A DNA stretch of 45,970 bases. Source: CAYMCO01 sp964388955. Its GTDB lineage: Bacteria; Chloroflexota; Anaerolineae; Anaerolineales; E44-bin32. The translations under genes and the position numbers were made by a program. The notes under the pieces are model-generated. The model had not been told where the DNA came from, did not search any database, and saw only the letters and a program-made list of their open reading frames with translations. Within the stretch, counting starts at the first letter, position 1. Each line of letters begins with the position of its first letter. Below, piece by piece: positions 1 to 9,140 of this stretch. The stretch spans positions 1 through 45,970 of the forward strand of contig CAYMCO010000041.1 in NCBI GenBank assembly GCA_964388955.1, given 5' to 3'.

Positions 1-825
1 TTCTCCGGCGATATCCGTCCGCTCTGCGATCCTGGCGAGCAGCGTCTCGACGACATTCTCTTCGGATTCAATCCGGAAGCTGATCGCCTTCGGAGGGCAC
101 ACCTCAGCGCAACGGCCGCAGGCGACACACCGTGCTCCGTCGATCTCCGCCCTGTCCCGGCCCATCGAGAGCGCCATCACGTGGCAGATATCCTCTTCCA
201 GGCAAGCGCCGCACATGTCGCAGCTCGACGCAACCACGGGGGTAACGCCAGGAGGGGCCATCACCCGATCCCAGAAGGCCCTCGGCCCGATTTTGAGGCC
301 CAGCCGGATGTCACAGCAGCAATCGCAGCAGAAGCAGACCGCCAACAGACCCACCATCGTGCTGTCATGCACAATGGTCGGCACGAGACCCAGGCTGACC
401 GCCTTCTTGGCGTGCTCGATCGCCCCCTCAGAGGAAATCTCCTCCCCCCAATACGATGGCATCTTGCGCACGCTGGGGCCCATCCAAATGCAGGCGACCC
501 CGTGCGGGTAGGTCTGGCAATTGAACGCTTGCCGGCAGATGCAGACGGGGCTCCGCTTGAAGAGAGTAGCCCTTTGGAAGAGCCTAGTCAGCACTTCGAA
601 TGGCAGAGCGACGCTTCTGTCCCGCTCAATCACTTGATCCACGGGGATGATCCAATTCCGCGCCTCAGGATCCCCCACGAAGAGATTCCGATAGAGGTAC
701 TTGCCGATCAACGGAAGCCGGGTCAGGCGAAATGCGCGCGGCAGCTTGTTCATGGTTTTTAGCTCGTCCTGCCAGGTCCGCGGCTTCTTGGGTATCCAGC
801 GGCTGTGCCCTTGCCTCTCTGTCAT
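1..825 (-). CDS. Cys-rich 4Fe-4S dicluster protein, partial at window edge
   Basis: The reading frame starts at ATG 825 after a GGGAGG ribosome-binding site and stays open for 275 codons to the window edge, so the C-terminus is missing. Residues 95-171 form a Cys-rich domain: a CICR motif at 95-98, later single Cys at 103 and 112, then the cluster CFCCDCCCD at 164-172. The segment 201-245 is a ferredoxin domain with CDMCGAC (202-208) and CVACGRCAEVC (233-243). This architecture resembles a family of anaerobe ferredoxin-like proteins in which the Cys-rich N-terminal domain precedes a dicluster ferredoxin. Its role is probably electron transfer in the cytoplasm; the partner is unknown. The next gene upstream on the same strand is a URO-D-type protein, so delivery of low-potential electrons to corrinoid chemistry is conceivable, but this is inference. 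Confidence 0.8.
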   Translation of the reverse strand, partial: MTERQGHSRWIPKKPRTWQDELKTMNKLPRAFRLTRLPLIGKYLYRNLFVGDPEARNWIIPVDQVIERDRSVALPFEVLTRLFQRATLFKRSPVCICRQAFNCQTYPHGVACIWMGPSVRKMPSYWGEEISSEGAIEHAKKAVSLGLVPTIVHDSTMVGLLAVCFCCDCCCDIRLGLKIGPRAFWDRVMAPPGVTPVVASSCDMCGACLEEDICHVMALSMGRDRAEIDGARCVACGRCAEVCPPKAISFRIESEENVVETLLARIAERTDIAGE

Positions 826-1063
826 GGCCGATCCTCCCTTGGCCGAATTGGCTCGTTTGGTTCCGATCCCCATATGCGCGGTCAAGAGATGAGCAACGGC
901 TGAAGGCGATCCAACTCTCCGACGTTGTGTTCCATCACCTGTAACGTTGGCGGCGTTGGAGCCCGGTCATTTCATCTCCAGCAGGTGGCCCCTCCGATCG
1001 TTCGAGGGCTCGCCGCGACATGGCACTCTGAGCACTGGCCTTCCTGACCCGGCGTGTTCAAGT

Positions 1064-2227
1064 TCAGGAAGATTCCCATTCGACATTGTCGGCGAACTCC
1101 ACCGCCACACTGCGCAACTCCCAATACAACTGGGTAATGTCATCGTCCTCCCATTCTTCTGCCGTGAGCATACAAATGGGGATGGCGAATATATCGGGGG
1201 TCAGTTGCTCCATCAGGGTGCGGAAGGCCGAGACCATCTCATCAACCGTTTCCTGCCAATCAAGCAGCACCTCCAGGTGTCCCTTGAATCCCAGCTCTTC
1301 CTTTGCGCGCGGCCCGAATTCGTCGCGCAACGCCTGCAGATCATTCTGACTATACCGATAGGAGCAGTTGAGCCCATGGATGGGCGGTGTATGATGCAGA
1401 TAGATGGAGGCGGGAGGATGAGGGCCACAATTGTGCAGCAATCCTCCCCGATACCGGTCGAAGATCATGTTGTTATAGGGAAGGCTGAATTCGCGAAACA
1501 TGGCCGAGCTTATGTTCGCACAAAGGTCATCGCTGGTATATCCCTTGAAGCCCTCGGGCTGCCAGACCGTGGAATAATCAATACAGGTCATGCGCTCCGC
1601 TCCACCTGCGGCATCGATCAGCGCATCGAGGCAAGAAATCATGGTGCGGGTCACGATTTGCAGCAGGCGGTGCAGATCCTTGGGATGTTCCTTCAGCCCG
1701 ATGAAGAACAGATCCTCCCTCATCAGAGAGAAGGCATTCGCCAGCGGGCCTTCGAGGTCGAGGCCCGCCAGGTGGACATCCGGGGGGAAGCGCTCGCCAA
1801 AAGCGCGCATCCAGCGCAGATTCTTGGGCATTTGCCCATCTCGGAATGGGTCCGCGGGGTGCAACTGATGGATTTGGTCGATTTCCGTGATGAGCCTCTC
1901 CGCCACACCGGGTTCTTGATTCGGGTCTTCGGACCAGTGAACCCCCATCCCAAACATGGTCGCGATGGTCATGAACCCGCCCCAAATCAGGTGGGTACAC
2001 GGGATATAATCATCCGGGATTGTAGAAAGCGATCGGCGGATGCTCTCTAGATTGCACGTGTACCAGGCTTCGAGGTCGGTGTACTTCTGGCGGGTTGTGT
2101 ATCCGCAGCTCGGGCGAATGTCAATGACCACCGGGATGTGATCCACTTTCCGATATGCCCAAACGCGCCGCCTCAACTCCTTCCTGCGCTCCACCTCCCG
2201 ATGATCAATATGAAAACCCAGCGCCAT
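1064..2227 (-). CDS. URO-D family protein (MtaA/CmuA-type methyltransferase-like)
   Basis: The 387-residue protein has the URO-D TIM-barrel pattern. The conserved metal-binding style motif HNCG lies at residues 265-268 (His265, Cys267), as in MtaA/MtbA/CmuA-type cobamide methyltransferases. The start ATG 2227 has an AGAGGAAA-type site upstream. URO-D homologues outside heme synthesis usually move a methyl group from a methylcorrinoid protein to a thiol or other acceptor; the acceptor cannot be told from sequence. There is no other heme gene nearby, so true uroporphyrinogen decarboxylation is unlikely. It lies between the SBP gene at 2432-4159 and the Cys-rich ferredoxin, all on the minus strand. 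Confidence 0.8.
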   Translation of the reverse strand: MALGFHIDHREVERRKELRRRVWAYRKVDHIPVVIDIRPSCGYTTRQKYTDLEAWYTCNLESIRRSLSTIPDDYIPCTHLIWGGFMTIATMFGMGVHWSEDPNQEPGVAERLITEIDQIHQLHPADPFRDGQMPKNLRWMRAFGERFPPDVHLAGLDLEGPLANAFSLMREDLFFIGLKEHPKDLHRLLQIVTRTMISCLDALIDAAGGAERMTCIDYSTVWQPEGFKGYTSDDLCANISSAMFREFSLPYNNMIFDRYRGGLLHNCGPHPPASIYLHHTPPIHGLNCSYRYSQNDLQALRDEFGPRAKEELGFKGHLEVLLDWQETVDEMVSAFRTLMEQLTPDIFAIPICMLTAEEWEDDDITQLYWELRSVAVEFADNVEWESS

Positions 2228-2370
2228 CAGCCATTTCCTCTTGAAGATCGGCCCCCGCTCAAACTCGCAGGCACTCCGCGTTTCCCCTGTTTGCGCAACC
2301 TCAAGTCAGCCGGACCTCATGGGTTCCGTATCTGGATTTGAAGGATGGCCTTCCGGTGACCAACTACCTT

Positions 2371-2409
2371 GAAGGGTGGCATTCACGAAAGATGTGATTG
2401 CCACCCTTC
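2371..2409 (-). terminator. Hairpin downstream of the SBP gene
   Basis: A perfect 11-bp inverted repeat (GAAGGGTGGCA at 2371-2381, TGCCACCCTTC at 2399-2409) encloses a 17-nt loop, 22 bases beyond the stop of the substrate-binding protein. No T-run follows on the minus strand, so it may be a weak terminator or an mRNA 3'-end stabiliser separating the SBP from the URO-D gene. Confidence 0.45.
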
Positions 2410-2431
2410 CTCATCCCGCAGAGACCCCGAT

Positions 2432-4159
2432 TCACCGCAATGGCTTGAGCCCCCAGACTCCCCACCAACCCCAGAATTGGTTGGCCGAATCGGTGATGGT
2501 GAGATCAAAGCGATCGCTTCGATATGCTTCGAAATCATAGTAGAAGTTGAGCTGAATCCAGGCCACATCATCATGCATGATCTGCTGCAAGCGATCGATC
2601 AACTCGTGCCGGACCGCATCATCCAGCTCGCTCCGCTGGGCATAATAGAGATCGTCGTATTCCGGGTTGCAGTAGCCGGAGAGATTGACTTGGTAATCGA
2701 TGCCGATACAGGCCAATTCCATGAGATTGTAGTCGGGATCCCATAGCGGACCGTACTGGTAGATCAACATATCGAAGTCTTTGGCATTCATGGCATAGTC
2801 GCGCAGCGTGACCGATTCCAGCACGTCGACATCGACATGAATCCCGATCTCGGCCAGCCACCCTTGGATCATCTCCGCCTGTGGAAGCGCAGGACCCTTC
2901 TCAGATTGGGCGTATAGGCGGAAATCGAGCGGTGTGCCCGACCCGTCATTCATCTCGCGCACGCCGTCTCCATCGGTATCGCGGTAGCCGGCGTCCTCGA
3001 GGATCGCGTTCGCTTCTGCCAAATCGAACGCGTACGACTCGATGTCCGGTGCGAGCCACGAATTGAATCGACCGCCACCGTCAAACATCGTCTTCGAGGG
3101 CATCGCATTTCCTCCAAAGACAACGTCGACTATCTGCTGCTTGTCGATGGCATGGGCAATCGCCTGGCGGACACGGAGATCGGCAATGGCAGGATGGCGT
3201 GTCCCGTCCGCATTCATGTTGAAAAGGAAGTGGAATTCGAATTGGGGCTCGCGCCGATTGAGGCCCACGGTTTCTTCCCCTTGGAGCGTGGGCAAGAACT
3301 CCACCGGTGCAATTTCGATGGCATCCACCTCACCTGCGAGCAGCGCCTGGACCATCGCGTCGGCGGTGTTGTAATATTGGACGACAATGCGATCGATGGG
3401 GGGCTTTCCCTTCCAGTACTGCGGATTGGCGTCCAAGACCAGATACTGGTCTGGATTCCAATCGGCCACCATATAGGGGCCCGTACCGATGTTTTCCGCA
3501 TTTTCGAAATCATAGATGGTTTCTGCGTCGTACTGCTCCCAGATGTGTCGCGGCAGCATATAGCTATAGGCCATCAGATCGAGCACTGCTCCGGGGGCGA
3601 TCGGATTCGCCAGGGTCATGACGACCGTGCGAGCGTCCACCGCTTCCACGGATTGCAGCTCTTCGGCGACTACCCCAAGCACCCACACCAGCGCGTCGTT
3701 GGTGGCGTAGTAGTTGAGCGTCCAAGCGACATCCTCGGCCGTCAATGGGGTGCCATCATGAAAGGTCACCTTTTCCAGATCCACAAGGTGGAATGTCCAA
3801 GTGAGACCGTCCTCCGACACATCCCAGCTTTCGGCCAGTCTGCCAACAACCTCGCCGACCGGCCCGTAGTCCACGATCGGATCGTAGAGCACCTGCCAGG
3901 CCCAAAAGCCCGTCCAACAATAGGAAATGTTCAAGCAATCCACCATTGGTCCGAGCCAGGCAACCCGCAGGATCACCGGTTCCGCTGCCTCGGTCTCCGT
4001 GGGCGCGGCCGTTGGCGCCTGGGTTGGGATTTCCGTCGGCGCGGCTGGCTCGGTCGGGAGGCCCGTTTCGGCCTGCGGCGTGGCCGCTGGCGCGCAACCT
4101 GCAAGTACAATAGCGGCAAGAACAACCCAAGCAAGTGACCCAAAGAGTTTGTCTTTCAT
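2432..4159 (-). CDS. ABC transporter substrate-binding lipoprotein (SBP family 5)
   Basis: The 575-residue lipoprotein begins MKDKLFG with a hydrophobic segment and lipobox VLAGC (Cys22), then a Thr/Pro/Glu-rich linker of about 45 residues. The rest matches the oligopeptide/nickel-type SBP_bac_5 fold: an AESW box, a TFHDGTPLTAEDV stretch, GTGPY, and a D-x-D-x-D-G calcium-loop-like segment (DTDGDGVREMNDG). The start at ATG 4159 was chosen because AAGGGAGA lies 5 bases upstream and the signal peptide begins there; a longer frame to 4231 has no proper site. The protein should sit on the outer face of the membrane and capture a peptide-like or other small solute. No permease or ATPase gene is adjacent. 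It is a paralogue of the SBP at 32592-34316. A promoter of the shared module lies at 4496-4524. Confidence 0.9.
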   Translation of the reverse strand: MKDKLFGSLAWVVLAAIVLAGCAPAATPQAETGLPTEPAAPTEIPTQAPTAAPTETEAAEPVILRVAWLGPMVDCLNISYCWTGFWAWQVLYDPIVDYGPVGEVVGRLAESWDVSEDGLTWTFHLVDLEKVTFHDGTPLTAEDVAWTLNYYATNDALVWVLGVVAEELQSVEAVDARTVVMTLANPIAPGAVLDLMAYSYMLPRHIWEQYDAETIYDFENAENIGTGPYMVADWNPDQYLVLDANPQYWKGKPPIDRIVVQYYNTADAMVQALLAGEVDAIEIAPVEFLPTLQGEETVGLNRREPQFEFHFLFNMNADGTRHPAIADLRVRQAIAHAIDKQQIVDVVFGGNAMPSKTMFDGGGRFNSWLAPDIESYAFDLAEANAILEDAGYRDTDGDGVREMNDGSGTPLDFRLYAQSEKGPALPQAEMIQGWLAEIGIHVDVDVLESVTLRDYAMNAKDFDMLIYQYGPLWDPDYNLMELACIGIDYQVNLSGYCNPEYDDLYYAQRSELDDAVRHELIDRLQQIMHDDVAWIQLNFYYDFEAYRSDRFDLTITDSANQFWGWWGVWGLKPLR

Positions 4160-4495
4160 AACATTCTCCCTTGATTCGCTAGGTCGAACCGGGTATTCAA
4201 TATGAGTTTGCGCGTAGTTGACTTCCGCCACCTCCTTGCATCACTTCAATCCCCACAGATCTGCGCTTCGTCGCACCATATCTTGATCACCGCTCGCCGC
4301 CAATGATCTCCAGATGCCACCCCGTGAAGCGACAGTCGTGTCCCCGACCCTCCACCCCTCGAGCCAAAGGCCTCTCAAACGCACCGCACCCCAAGCCTTG
4401 ACGAGCGCAAGTGCAATACGCATTTGCACCGACCCACCACCGTACCAATACTTATGCAAATCCCTGGGCTTTAGGAAAATCCGTCCGCTAGCAAG

Positions 4496-4524
4496 AGAAT
4501 AGCATATAATTCACCCCGAATCAA
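4496..4524 (-). promoter_or_regulatory. Promoter of the shared module for the SBP gene
   Basis: Reading the minus strand, a -35 TTGATT (4524-4519), a 17-bp spacer and a -10 TATTCT (4501-4496) are visible, with an extended -10 TGC. The spacer ends GAATTATATGC, which is nearly the same in the promoters at 30872, 32242 and 35640. It would drive the SBP gene at 4159 with a long leader. Confidence 0.6.
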
Positions 4525-4682
4525 CCATGCCTTAATAATCTTCCAGCAGGGTTCACGTTTTCGATAGTTGAGTCGCATGGTCGAGACGGCCGATGCCGAT
4601 CGAATCAGACGAGGATCGAGCGCTTCCTCGTTGGATTCGTCGGTATCCGGTATGCGGCAGCAGGCTCTTGCCGACAACTCAA

Positions 4683-4707
4683 AGCCGGGGCTGAGGCAGC
4701 CCCGGCT
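4683..4707 (-). terminator. Strong GC hairpin, probable terminator of the long minus-strand run
   Basis: AGCCGGGGCT (4683-4692) and AGCCCCGGCT (4698-4707) form a perfect 10-bp stem with a 5-nt loop, about 165 bases after the last gene of the run. On the minus strand it is followed by TTTGAGTTGT, a short and imperfect T-tract. It also separates that run from the SBP promoter at 4496-4524. Confidence 0.6.
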
Positions 4708-4872
4708 ATCTTGCTCATATGCTTGCTAGATGGTACGGAGGGATCGCTTACGTGTCGCCATGGCCAGGCGTTCGATTGCCGCAAACGCCTGGCCGCCTAT
4801 TCCCGATACGATGACGGCCGCCACCCCCAGCGTCTATCGCAGGGCCATGGCAGCTTGAGGTCGGCTCGATCT

Positions 4873-5430
4873 TCAATCGCCCTCGATCTCCGCCCAATCC
4901 GTGTCCTTGGACTCAAACTGCTCCCGATCCTGCTCCAAAGTCGGACGGAACGCGAATTCACAGAAAGAATCGCCGTCGGGCAGCGCCTTGGTGTGAACCA
5001 GCTTGAAGTCCCGGTTGAATGCCATAGAGCTCGCGGGGTCGACGTAGCAGTACAGGCGCCCCAGACGCTCTTCCCCCATCTCCCGCCACACATCCCCCAT
5101 TACGCAGCCGTACGCCCGACTGCGCGATTCTCCGTCGACCTCCAGCTCCTCATATCGCTTGTGCATACCCAATGACGGCAGATCCGACAGCGTGGCGAAG
5201 GTTTCGGGGGATGGCACCAGGCCGGCTTTTTCAGCTTTCTCACGCTTGGCCGACCCAATCCACAGGGCATATCTCTTGATGGCCTTGGCGGCCAAGCGCT
5301 CACCCGCCGCCTGGCCCAACTCCTCCACCAACACCCGTGCGTACGCCAGGTGAAGCAGACCCAACCGACGGCAGACCAACGCCACCTGACTGGCGGCGTC
5401 CTGGGTCGATATCCTCGGTTCTCCTTCCAC
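4873..5430 (-). CDS. ATC hydrolase-like protein (L-2-amino-thiazoline-4-carboxylate hydrolase family)
   Basis: The protein is about 185 residues and resembles the ATC_hydrolase family, with the C-terminal signature GRLYCYVDPASSMAFN followed by a short beta-rich tail. Characterised members open the thiazoline ring of L-2-amino-thiazoline-4-carboxylate, but most homologues lie in anaerobe clusters with unknown substrates. The start is placed at GTG 5430 because AAGGAGGT lies about 5 bases upstream of it; an ATG at 5448 would begin inside that sequence and directly abut the nitroreductase stop (5449). It is the last gene of the long minus-strand run, tightly coupled to the nitroreductase. The real substrate is not predictable. 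Confidence 0.7.
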   Translation of the reverse strand: MEGEPRISTQDAASQVALVCRRLGLLHLAYARVLVEELGQAAGERLAAKAIKRYALWIGSAKREKAEKAGLVPSPETFATLSDLPSLGMHKRYEELEVDGESRSRAYGCVMGDVWREMGEERLGRLYCYVDPASSMAFNRDFKLVHTKALPDGDSFCEFAFRPTLEQDREQFESKDTDWAEIEGD

Positions 5431-5448
5431 TTCCCACCTCCTTCGCAT

Positions 5449-6321
5449 CTACCGCCGGATGACCAGCTCTTCGAACGGTGGCCGGGCAGATTTGATCGAT
5501 CCAATCGCTGGCCATCCGAGGGCGATATGCAGGTCCACCTGTAAGTAGTCAGGGAGGCCGTATGCCGCCTTGAACTTCTCTCCCGTGTCCTCGGACTTCA
5601 GCGTGGCTTTGAGTTCTGATAGCCATACCGCGCCCAGCCCCAGGGCATGTGCCATGAGGAGCATATGGTCCGCCGCCGCCGCTGCATCGAAGCCGGCGTT
5701 CTGCGGCACGAATGTGTCCTGATCTACCGCCTCCGCGACGCGAGTATCATGGCAAATGACGATGATCACCGCCGCATCACGCGTCGATATGTCACTCCAA
5801 ATCAGCTTCTTCTCGGCAGGGGCCTTTAGGACCACAAAACGCAGGTGCCCCAGGTTGCAGCCTATCGGCGCCATCCGGCCGGCCTCAAGGACCTGCTCGA
5901 TCAGTTCGTCCGGAACCTGCTCATCCCGCCAGTTACGCACCGAGCGCCGAGTGTACAGCAGCTTTCGCACCACCCGCATCTCATCTGAGGTGAATGGCCG
6001 GGGAAGCTCCTCATCCAAGAACGGCTCCTCCCCCTGCCGTATCCGCGCCGCGATGCCGAGATATTGCTCTGCCCACTGAATATCCGGGCGGTCTTCGGGC
6101 AGTCCCCGCTGCCGCCAGACATCGAGTGCCAGTTGGGCTTGCGCGCCGAAGCCCTCAATGGGCTTTCCCCTCCAGCGCAGCAAGATGGAGTAGAGCGGCA
6201 CTTCGATCATATGATGCACCCGTTCGCGCAGCACCGCCCCCAGCACCTCGGCGGGCATCCGGGCTAGATCTTCCTTGGAATGCTCCTTGAAGGTGTACTT
6301 GATCCTATCCTTGGATGCCAT
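5449..6321 (-). CDS. Nitroreductase-family flavoprotein
   Basis: The 290-residue protein has an N-terminal extension of about 105 residues without a recognised domain, then the nitroreductase fold starting at LYTRRSVRNW with the usual FMN-binding RRSVR segment and a GLGAVWLSEL stretch near 235. Such enzymes are FMN-dependent reductases or dehydrogenases acting on nitro groups, quinones, enones or halogenated aromatics, usually as homodimers in the cytoplasm. GAGG lies 7 bases before ATG 6321. Its stop directly abuts the following gene, so the two are probably co-translated. A second nitroreductase, fused to a ferredoxin domain, lies at 9141-10034. Confidence 0.85.
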   Translation of the reverse strand: MASKDRIKYTFKEHSKEDLARMPAEVLGAVLRERVHHMIEVPLYSILLRWRGKPIEGFGAQAQLALDVWRQRGLPEDRPDIQWAEQYLGIAARIRQGEEPFLDEELPRPFTSDEMRVVRKLLYTRRSVRNWRDEQVPDELIEQVLEAGRMAPIGCNLGHLRFVVLKAPAEKKLIWSDISTRDAAVIIVICHDTRVAEAVDQDTFVPQNAGFDAAAAADHMLLMAHALGLGAVWLSELKATLKSEDTGEKFKAAYGLPDYLQVDLHIALGWPAIGSIKSARPPFEELVIRR

Positions 6322-6603
6322 ATGCTCGCCTCGCTAAACTAGAACCGGCGTACGATCGGCCTTCAGCCACCGCAGCACATTCCGCCGCCGGCTGCCGTTT
6401 CGACAGACCCTTTGTAACACCGGGCTCGCCAGCCGGCTATTCTGCCCGCGGCACGCCGGCATGGATCACGCCGGTCATTGACACGATCGGGGAGAGGCCG
6501 ACAAGAAATCCGTCGTGCGCCCCTCCATTTCCAACAGGGTTCCATTTCGGGCACCCGCAAACCGCATGCCGGTCTGCCCGGATTTCCGAGGTTAGACCGG
6601 CCC

Positions 6604-7983
6604 CTAGAGCGCCGGTGGTCTCCAGCCTCCGAAAGCCTGTTCCAGGTATCCCGCGGCGGCCAACGCCACATCCTCTCGCCATGGCCGAGCTGCGATCTGC
6701 ACGCCCACCGGGAGCCCTTCTGCCGTCCGACTCACGGGTACGACGACCACCGGCCAGCCCGTCAAACTGAATGTGTATGTGTAGCTGAAGCCCTCATCCT
6801 CGTCGGAGCGCTCGCCGTGAAGATAGGCGGGACAGGCCATCACCGGGGAGATCAACAGATCACAATCCGACATGAAGTTCAACATGCGCTCGCGAAATCT
6901 ATCCCAGCGCCCGAATGTGTGGAGAAGGTCGTTCACTCGATATGCCTTGGCCCCCTGCCAGCCTTCAATGGTCAGATCTGATTTCGACGTCCCTTCGTCT
7001 TGCAGACGCTTCAGGCCCCACGGGAGAAGGCACTGCAGGAACAGGTCGTTGAATACCTCGAACGATTCCGCAACGGCGGGAGGCTTCATCTCCTCCACCC
7101 TGGCTTTGGCCGTGGATAGGATCATAGCGCCGTCGATCACAGCCTGTCTGATCTCAGGTACAGATGGACAGATGCCGTTATCGGTAAAGAATGCGACCCT
7201 CTTGCCCTCAAGAGTCAGTTCTGGCGCTTCACCCAGAGCGGCAGGTGCGATCCAAGAGTCAGCGTTGTCCGGGCCGGCGATGATCGGTAGGAGCAGCGCC
7301 AGGTCTGCCACAGAGCGTGCCAAAGGGCCGATCTGCGTCAAGGCATCCAACGGCCCTCCGGGCGGAATGGCATGCCCGGTTCTGGGTACCCTGCCTGAAG
7401 TGGGCCGGATCCCGCAAATGCCGCAGAAATGTGCGGGAAGACGGATGCTCCCCCCTGTATCGCTTCCGATGTCGAAGGCAGAGCCTCCCGATGCAACAAT
7501 GGACGCCGCTCCTCCGCTGCTCCCGCCAGGTGTCCGGTCAAGATCGTAGGGATTATTGGTGCGGCCATAGACATCGTTATCCGTAGAGAAGGAGAGAGTC
7601 AACTCAGGCGTGTTTGTCTTTCCCAGTAAGATCGCCCCGGCCGCCTTCAGCCGGGCGACAACGGTCGCATCCGACTCGGGCACGCGGGTCCTTCGTCCGG
7701 TTGTGCCCCAAGTCGTGATGATCCCAGCAGTGTCCAAGGAATCCTTGATTGTCATGGGGATCCCGTGCAGCGGACCCCGCAACCGGCCGCGCTCCCGTTC
7801 CCGGTCCGCAAGAAGGGCGTCGTTCATGGCCCGATCCCCGATCAGTTGAACGACGGCGTTCAGCCTCGGGTTGACCGATTGAATCCGATCGATGCTGGCC
7901 CCCACAAGTTCCGCGCAGGACAACTCACCACGCCGGATCGCCTCGGCCTGCTCTACCACCGGCCGATAGATCCAATCCTCCAT
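6604..7983 (-). CDS. Amidase signature family hydrolase
   Basis: The 459-residue protein carries the full amidase signature. The catalytic Lys80 (TIKDS), cis-Ser155 (TPGGSSGG) and nucleophile Ser179 (DTGGSIR) have the same mutual spacing as the Lys-Ser-Ser triad of fatty acid amide hydrolase. It hydrolyses an amide to acid plus ammonia or amine; the substrate is unknown. It lacks the gatB/gatC neighbours expected for the tRNA amidotransferase subunit GatA, so a catabolic role is more likely. The start ATG 7983 (MEDWIYRP) is preceded by GAGGGGAAAGGCGAG; the open frame runs further upstream but that part overlaps the VOC gene and looks non-coding. Confidence 0.9.
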   Translation of the reverse strand: MEDWIYRPVVEQAEAIRRGELSCAELVGASIDRIQSVNPRLNAVVQLIGDRAMNDALLADRERERGRLRGPLHGIPMTIKDSLDTAGIITTWGTTGRRTRVPESDATVVARLKAAGAILLGKTNTPELTLSFSTDNDVYGRTNNPYDLDRTPGGSSGGAASIVASGGSAFDIGSDTGGSIRLPAHFCGICGIRPTSGRVPRTGHAIPPGGPLDALTQIGPLARSVADLALLLPIIAGPDNADSWIAPAALGEAPELTLEGKRVAFFTDNGICPSVPEIRQAVIDGAMILSTAKARVEEMKPPAVAESFEVFNDLFLQCLLPWGLKRLQDEGTSKSDLTIEGWQGAKAYRVNDLLHTFGRWDRFRERMLNFMSDCDLLISPVMACPAYLHGERSDEDEGFSYTYTFSLTGWPVVVVPVSRTAEGLPVGVQIAARPWREDVALAAAGYLEQAFGGWRPPAL

Positions 7984-8029
7984 CGCCGGTGTCTCGCCTT
8001 TCCCCTCCGCAGAAGTCACTGTTTCGCCT

Positions 8030-8914
8030 CTATTCGCGCTTGCCGGGTTCGTCTTCCATTCCCATCTGAAGTACCTGGATCGATGTACCCGCGGGTCCCC
8101 GCAGATAGAACATGCGGGAGCCATCGTAGTCGATGATTTCTGACCCCAGTTGCACCTTGCCCGCCGCCAGCCAGCGATAGTGGGCTTCCACATCCCCCAC
8201 GGCGAAGCAAATGTGATCCAGCCCCGGTCCGTGCCGCTCGAGAAACCGCTTTTCATCCTCCCAAAGCGCTGGCCCCACAACCTCGAGCCAGAAGGGGTTC
8301 TCCCCGGAAGCGTCCTCAAGATACACCCAGTCCTGCGCCGGATCTGACGGATCGCCACGGTGGATGACCCTCATGCCAAAGTGCTTCCGATAGAACTCCT
8401 CCGTCATGCCCGCCAGATTTCGACTCCCCGTCAGAATCCCCGCATGATTGAACTGCGCCGCTTGAACCGTCCCCTCCGGATCTTCGCTGAAACCGAGATG
8501 GACTTCCGTGGCCTGCATAATCTCCACGTCAACACCAGAAGGATCCCTGCACCATGCTATCCTTGTGTCGAAAAGATCATAGGGAGGGATATGGAATTCG
8601 ACTCCCTCCGCCTCAAGATCCCTGACCGCCAGGTCCGTATCTTCGGCGACAAATGCGATATGATCAATGCCCGGTCCGTGCCGTTGGACAAATTCGTGCT
8701 CCCGCTTCTCCCATGGCTCCCCGATGATTTCCAGCGGCGCGCCCCCTGAGCCCGCATTGTCCGCCAAGAAACTGTATTCGTCTTCGGGCGATTCGCCCGC
8801 CGGCTTTACGACCTGCATGCCGAAACGGTGAGTGTAATAGGCCTCGCATTCTCGCAAGATCCGCTCACTTCCAGACAATATGCTTGCATGGTGGAAGTAT
8901 ACTGGTTTGGCCAT
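8030..8914 (-). CDS. Two-domain VOC (glyoxalase/extradiol dioxygenase-like) protein
   Basis: The 294 residues form two vicinal-oxygen-chelate units of about 140 residues. The first keeps a His-His-Glu metal set (FHHAS, GIDHIAF, GVDVEIM); the second has His-His-Gln (FNHAG, GLDHICF, TSIQVLQ). Two-domain VOC proteins include extradiol dioxygenases and hydroxyphenylpyruvate-dioxygenase relatives, but also many enzymes of unknown activity. GGAGG lies about 7 bases before ATG 8914. It sits 46 bases upstream of the amidase and belongs to the same run. Three other VOC domain pairs occur in the window, counting this family at 26722 and 36306. Confidence 0.85.
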   Translation of the reverse strand: MAKPVYFHHASILSGSERILRECEAYYTHRFGMQVVKPAGESPEDEYSFLADNAGSGGAPLEIIGEPWEKREHEFVQRHGPGIDHIAFVAEDTDLAVRDLEAEGVEFHIPPYDLFDTRIAWCRDPSGVDVEIMQATEVHLGFSEDPEGTVQAAQFNHAGILTGSRNLAGMTEEFYRKHFGMRVIHRGDPSDPAQDWVYLEDASGENPFWLEVVGPALWEDEKRFLERHGPGLDHICFAVGDVEAHYRWLAAGKVQLGSEIIDYDGSRMFYLRGPAGTSIQVLQMGMEDEPGKRE

Positions 8915-9140
8915 CTATTCGCCTCCATTTCCTGAACTTCCCGCGTGCTGCTCCAGCATCCGGAACCCGGCCCATCATCCACAGCGGAAGGGCCGGCATA
9001 CTCCTGGCACCATCCTGCCCATCCGGCCGGACCGCCGAAGCGCATATGCGCGGCTTTGGCTGCTGTGAACTCAAGGGCCCGTCTGGCTTGCACATTGGGC
9101 GGGCACCCTCCCGGATCGAGGCGCGCCCCTTGGGGCCGGC

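Larger units (their letters stand above)
4160..4872. other. Intergenic region with promoter and terminator
   Basis: This 713-bp gap between the ATC-hydrolase-like gene and the SBP gene holds a minus-strand promoter (4496-4524) and a strong hairpin (4683-4707). The leader from the promoter to the SBP start is about 330 nt. A 72-codon minus-strand frame inside the leader (4241-4459) has no ribosome-binding site and an unusual composition, so it is not called as a gene. Confidence 0.6.

Noticed and set aside
947..2050. Long plus-strand frame of 367 codons
   Set aside because: It is antisense to the URO-D gene, which matches a known family over its whole length. The plus-strand translation has no recognisable domain.
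3152..4138. Plus-strand frame of 328 codons
   Set aside because: It is the antisense of the substrate-binding lipoprotein, with Arg/His/Gly-rich composition typical of shadow frames.
6568..6601. Inverted repeat GCCGGTCT/AGACCGGC after the amidase
   Set aside because: A 8-bp stem with an 18-nt loop and no T-run is too weak to call as a terminator.
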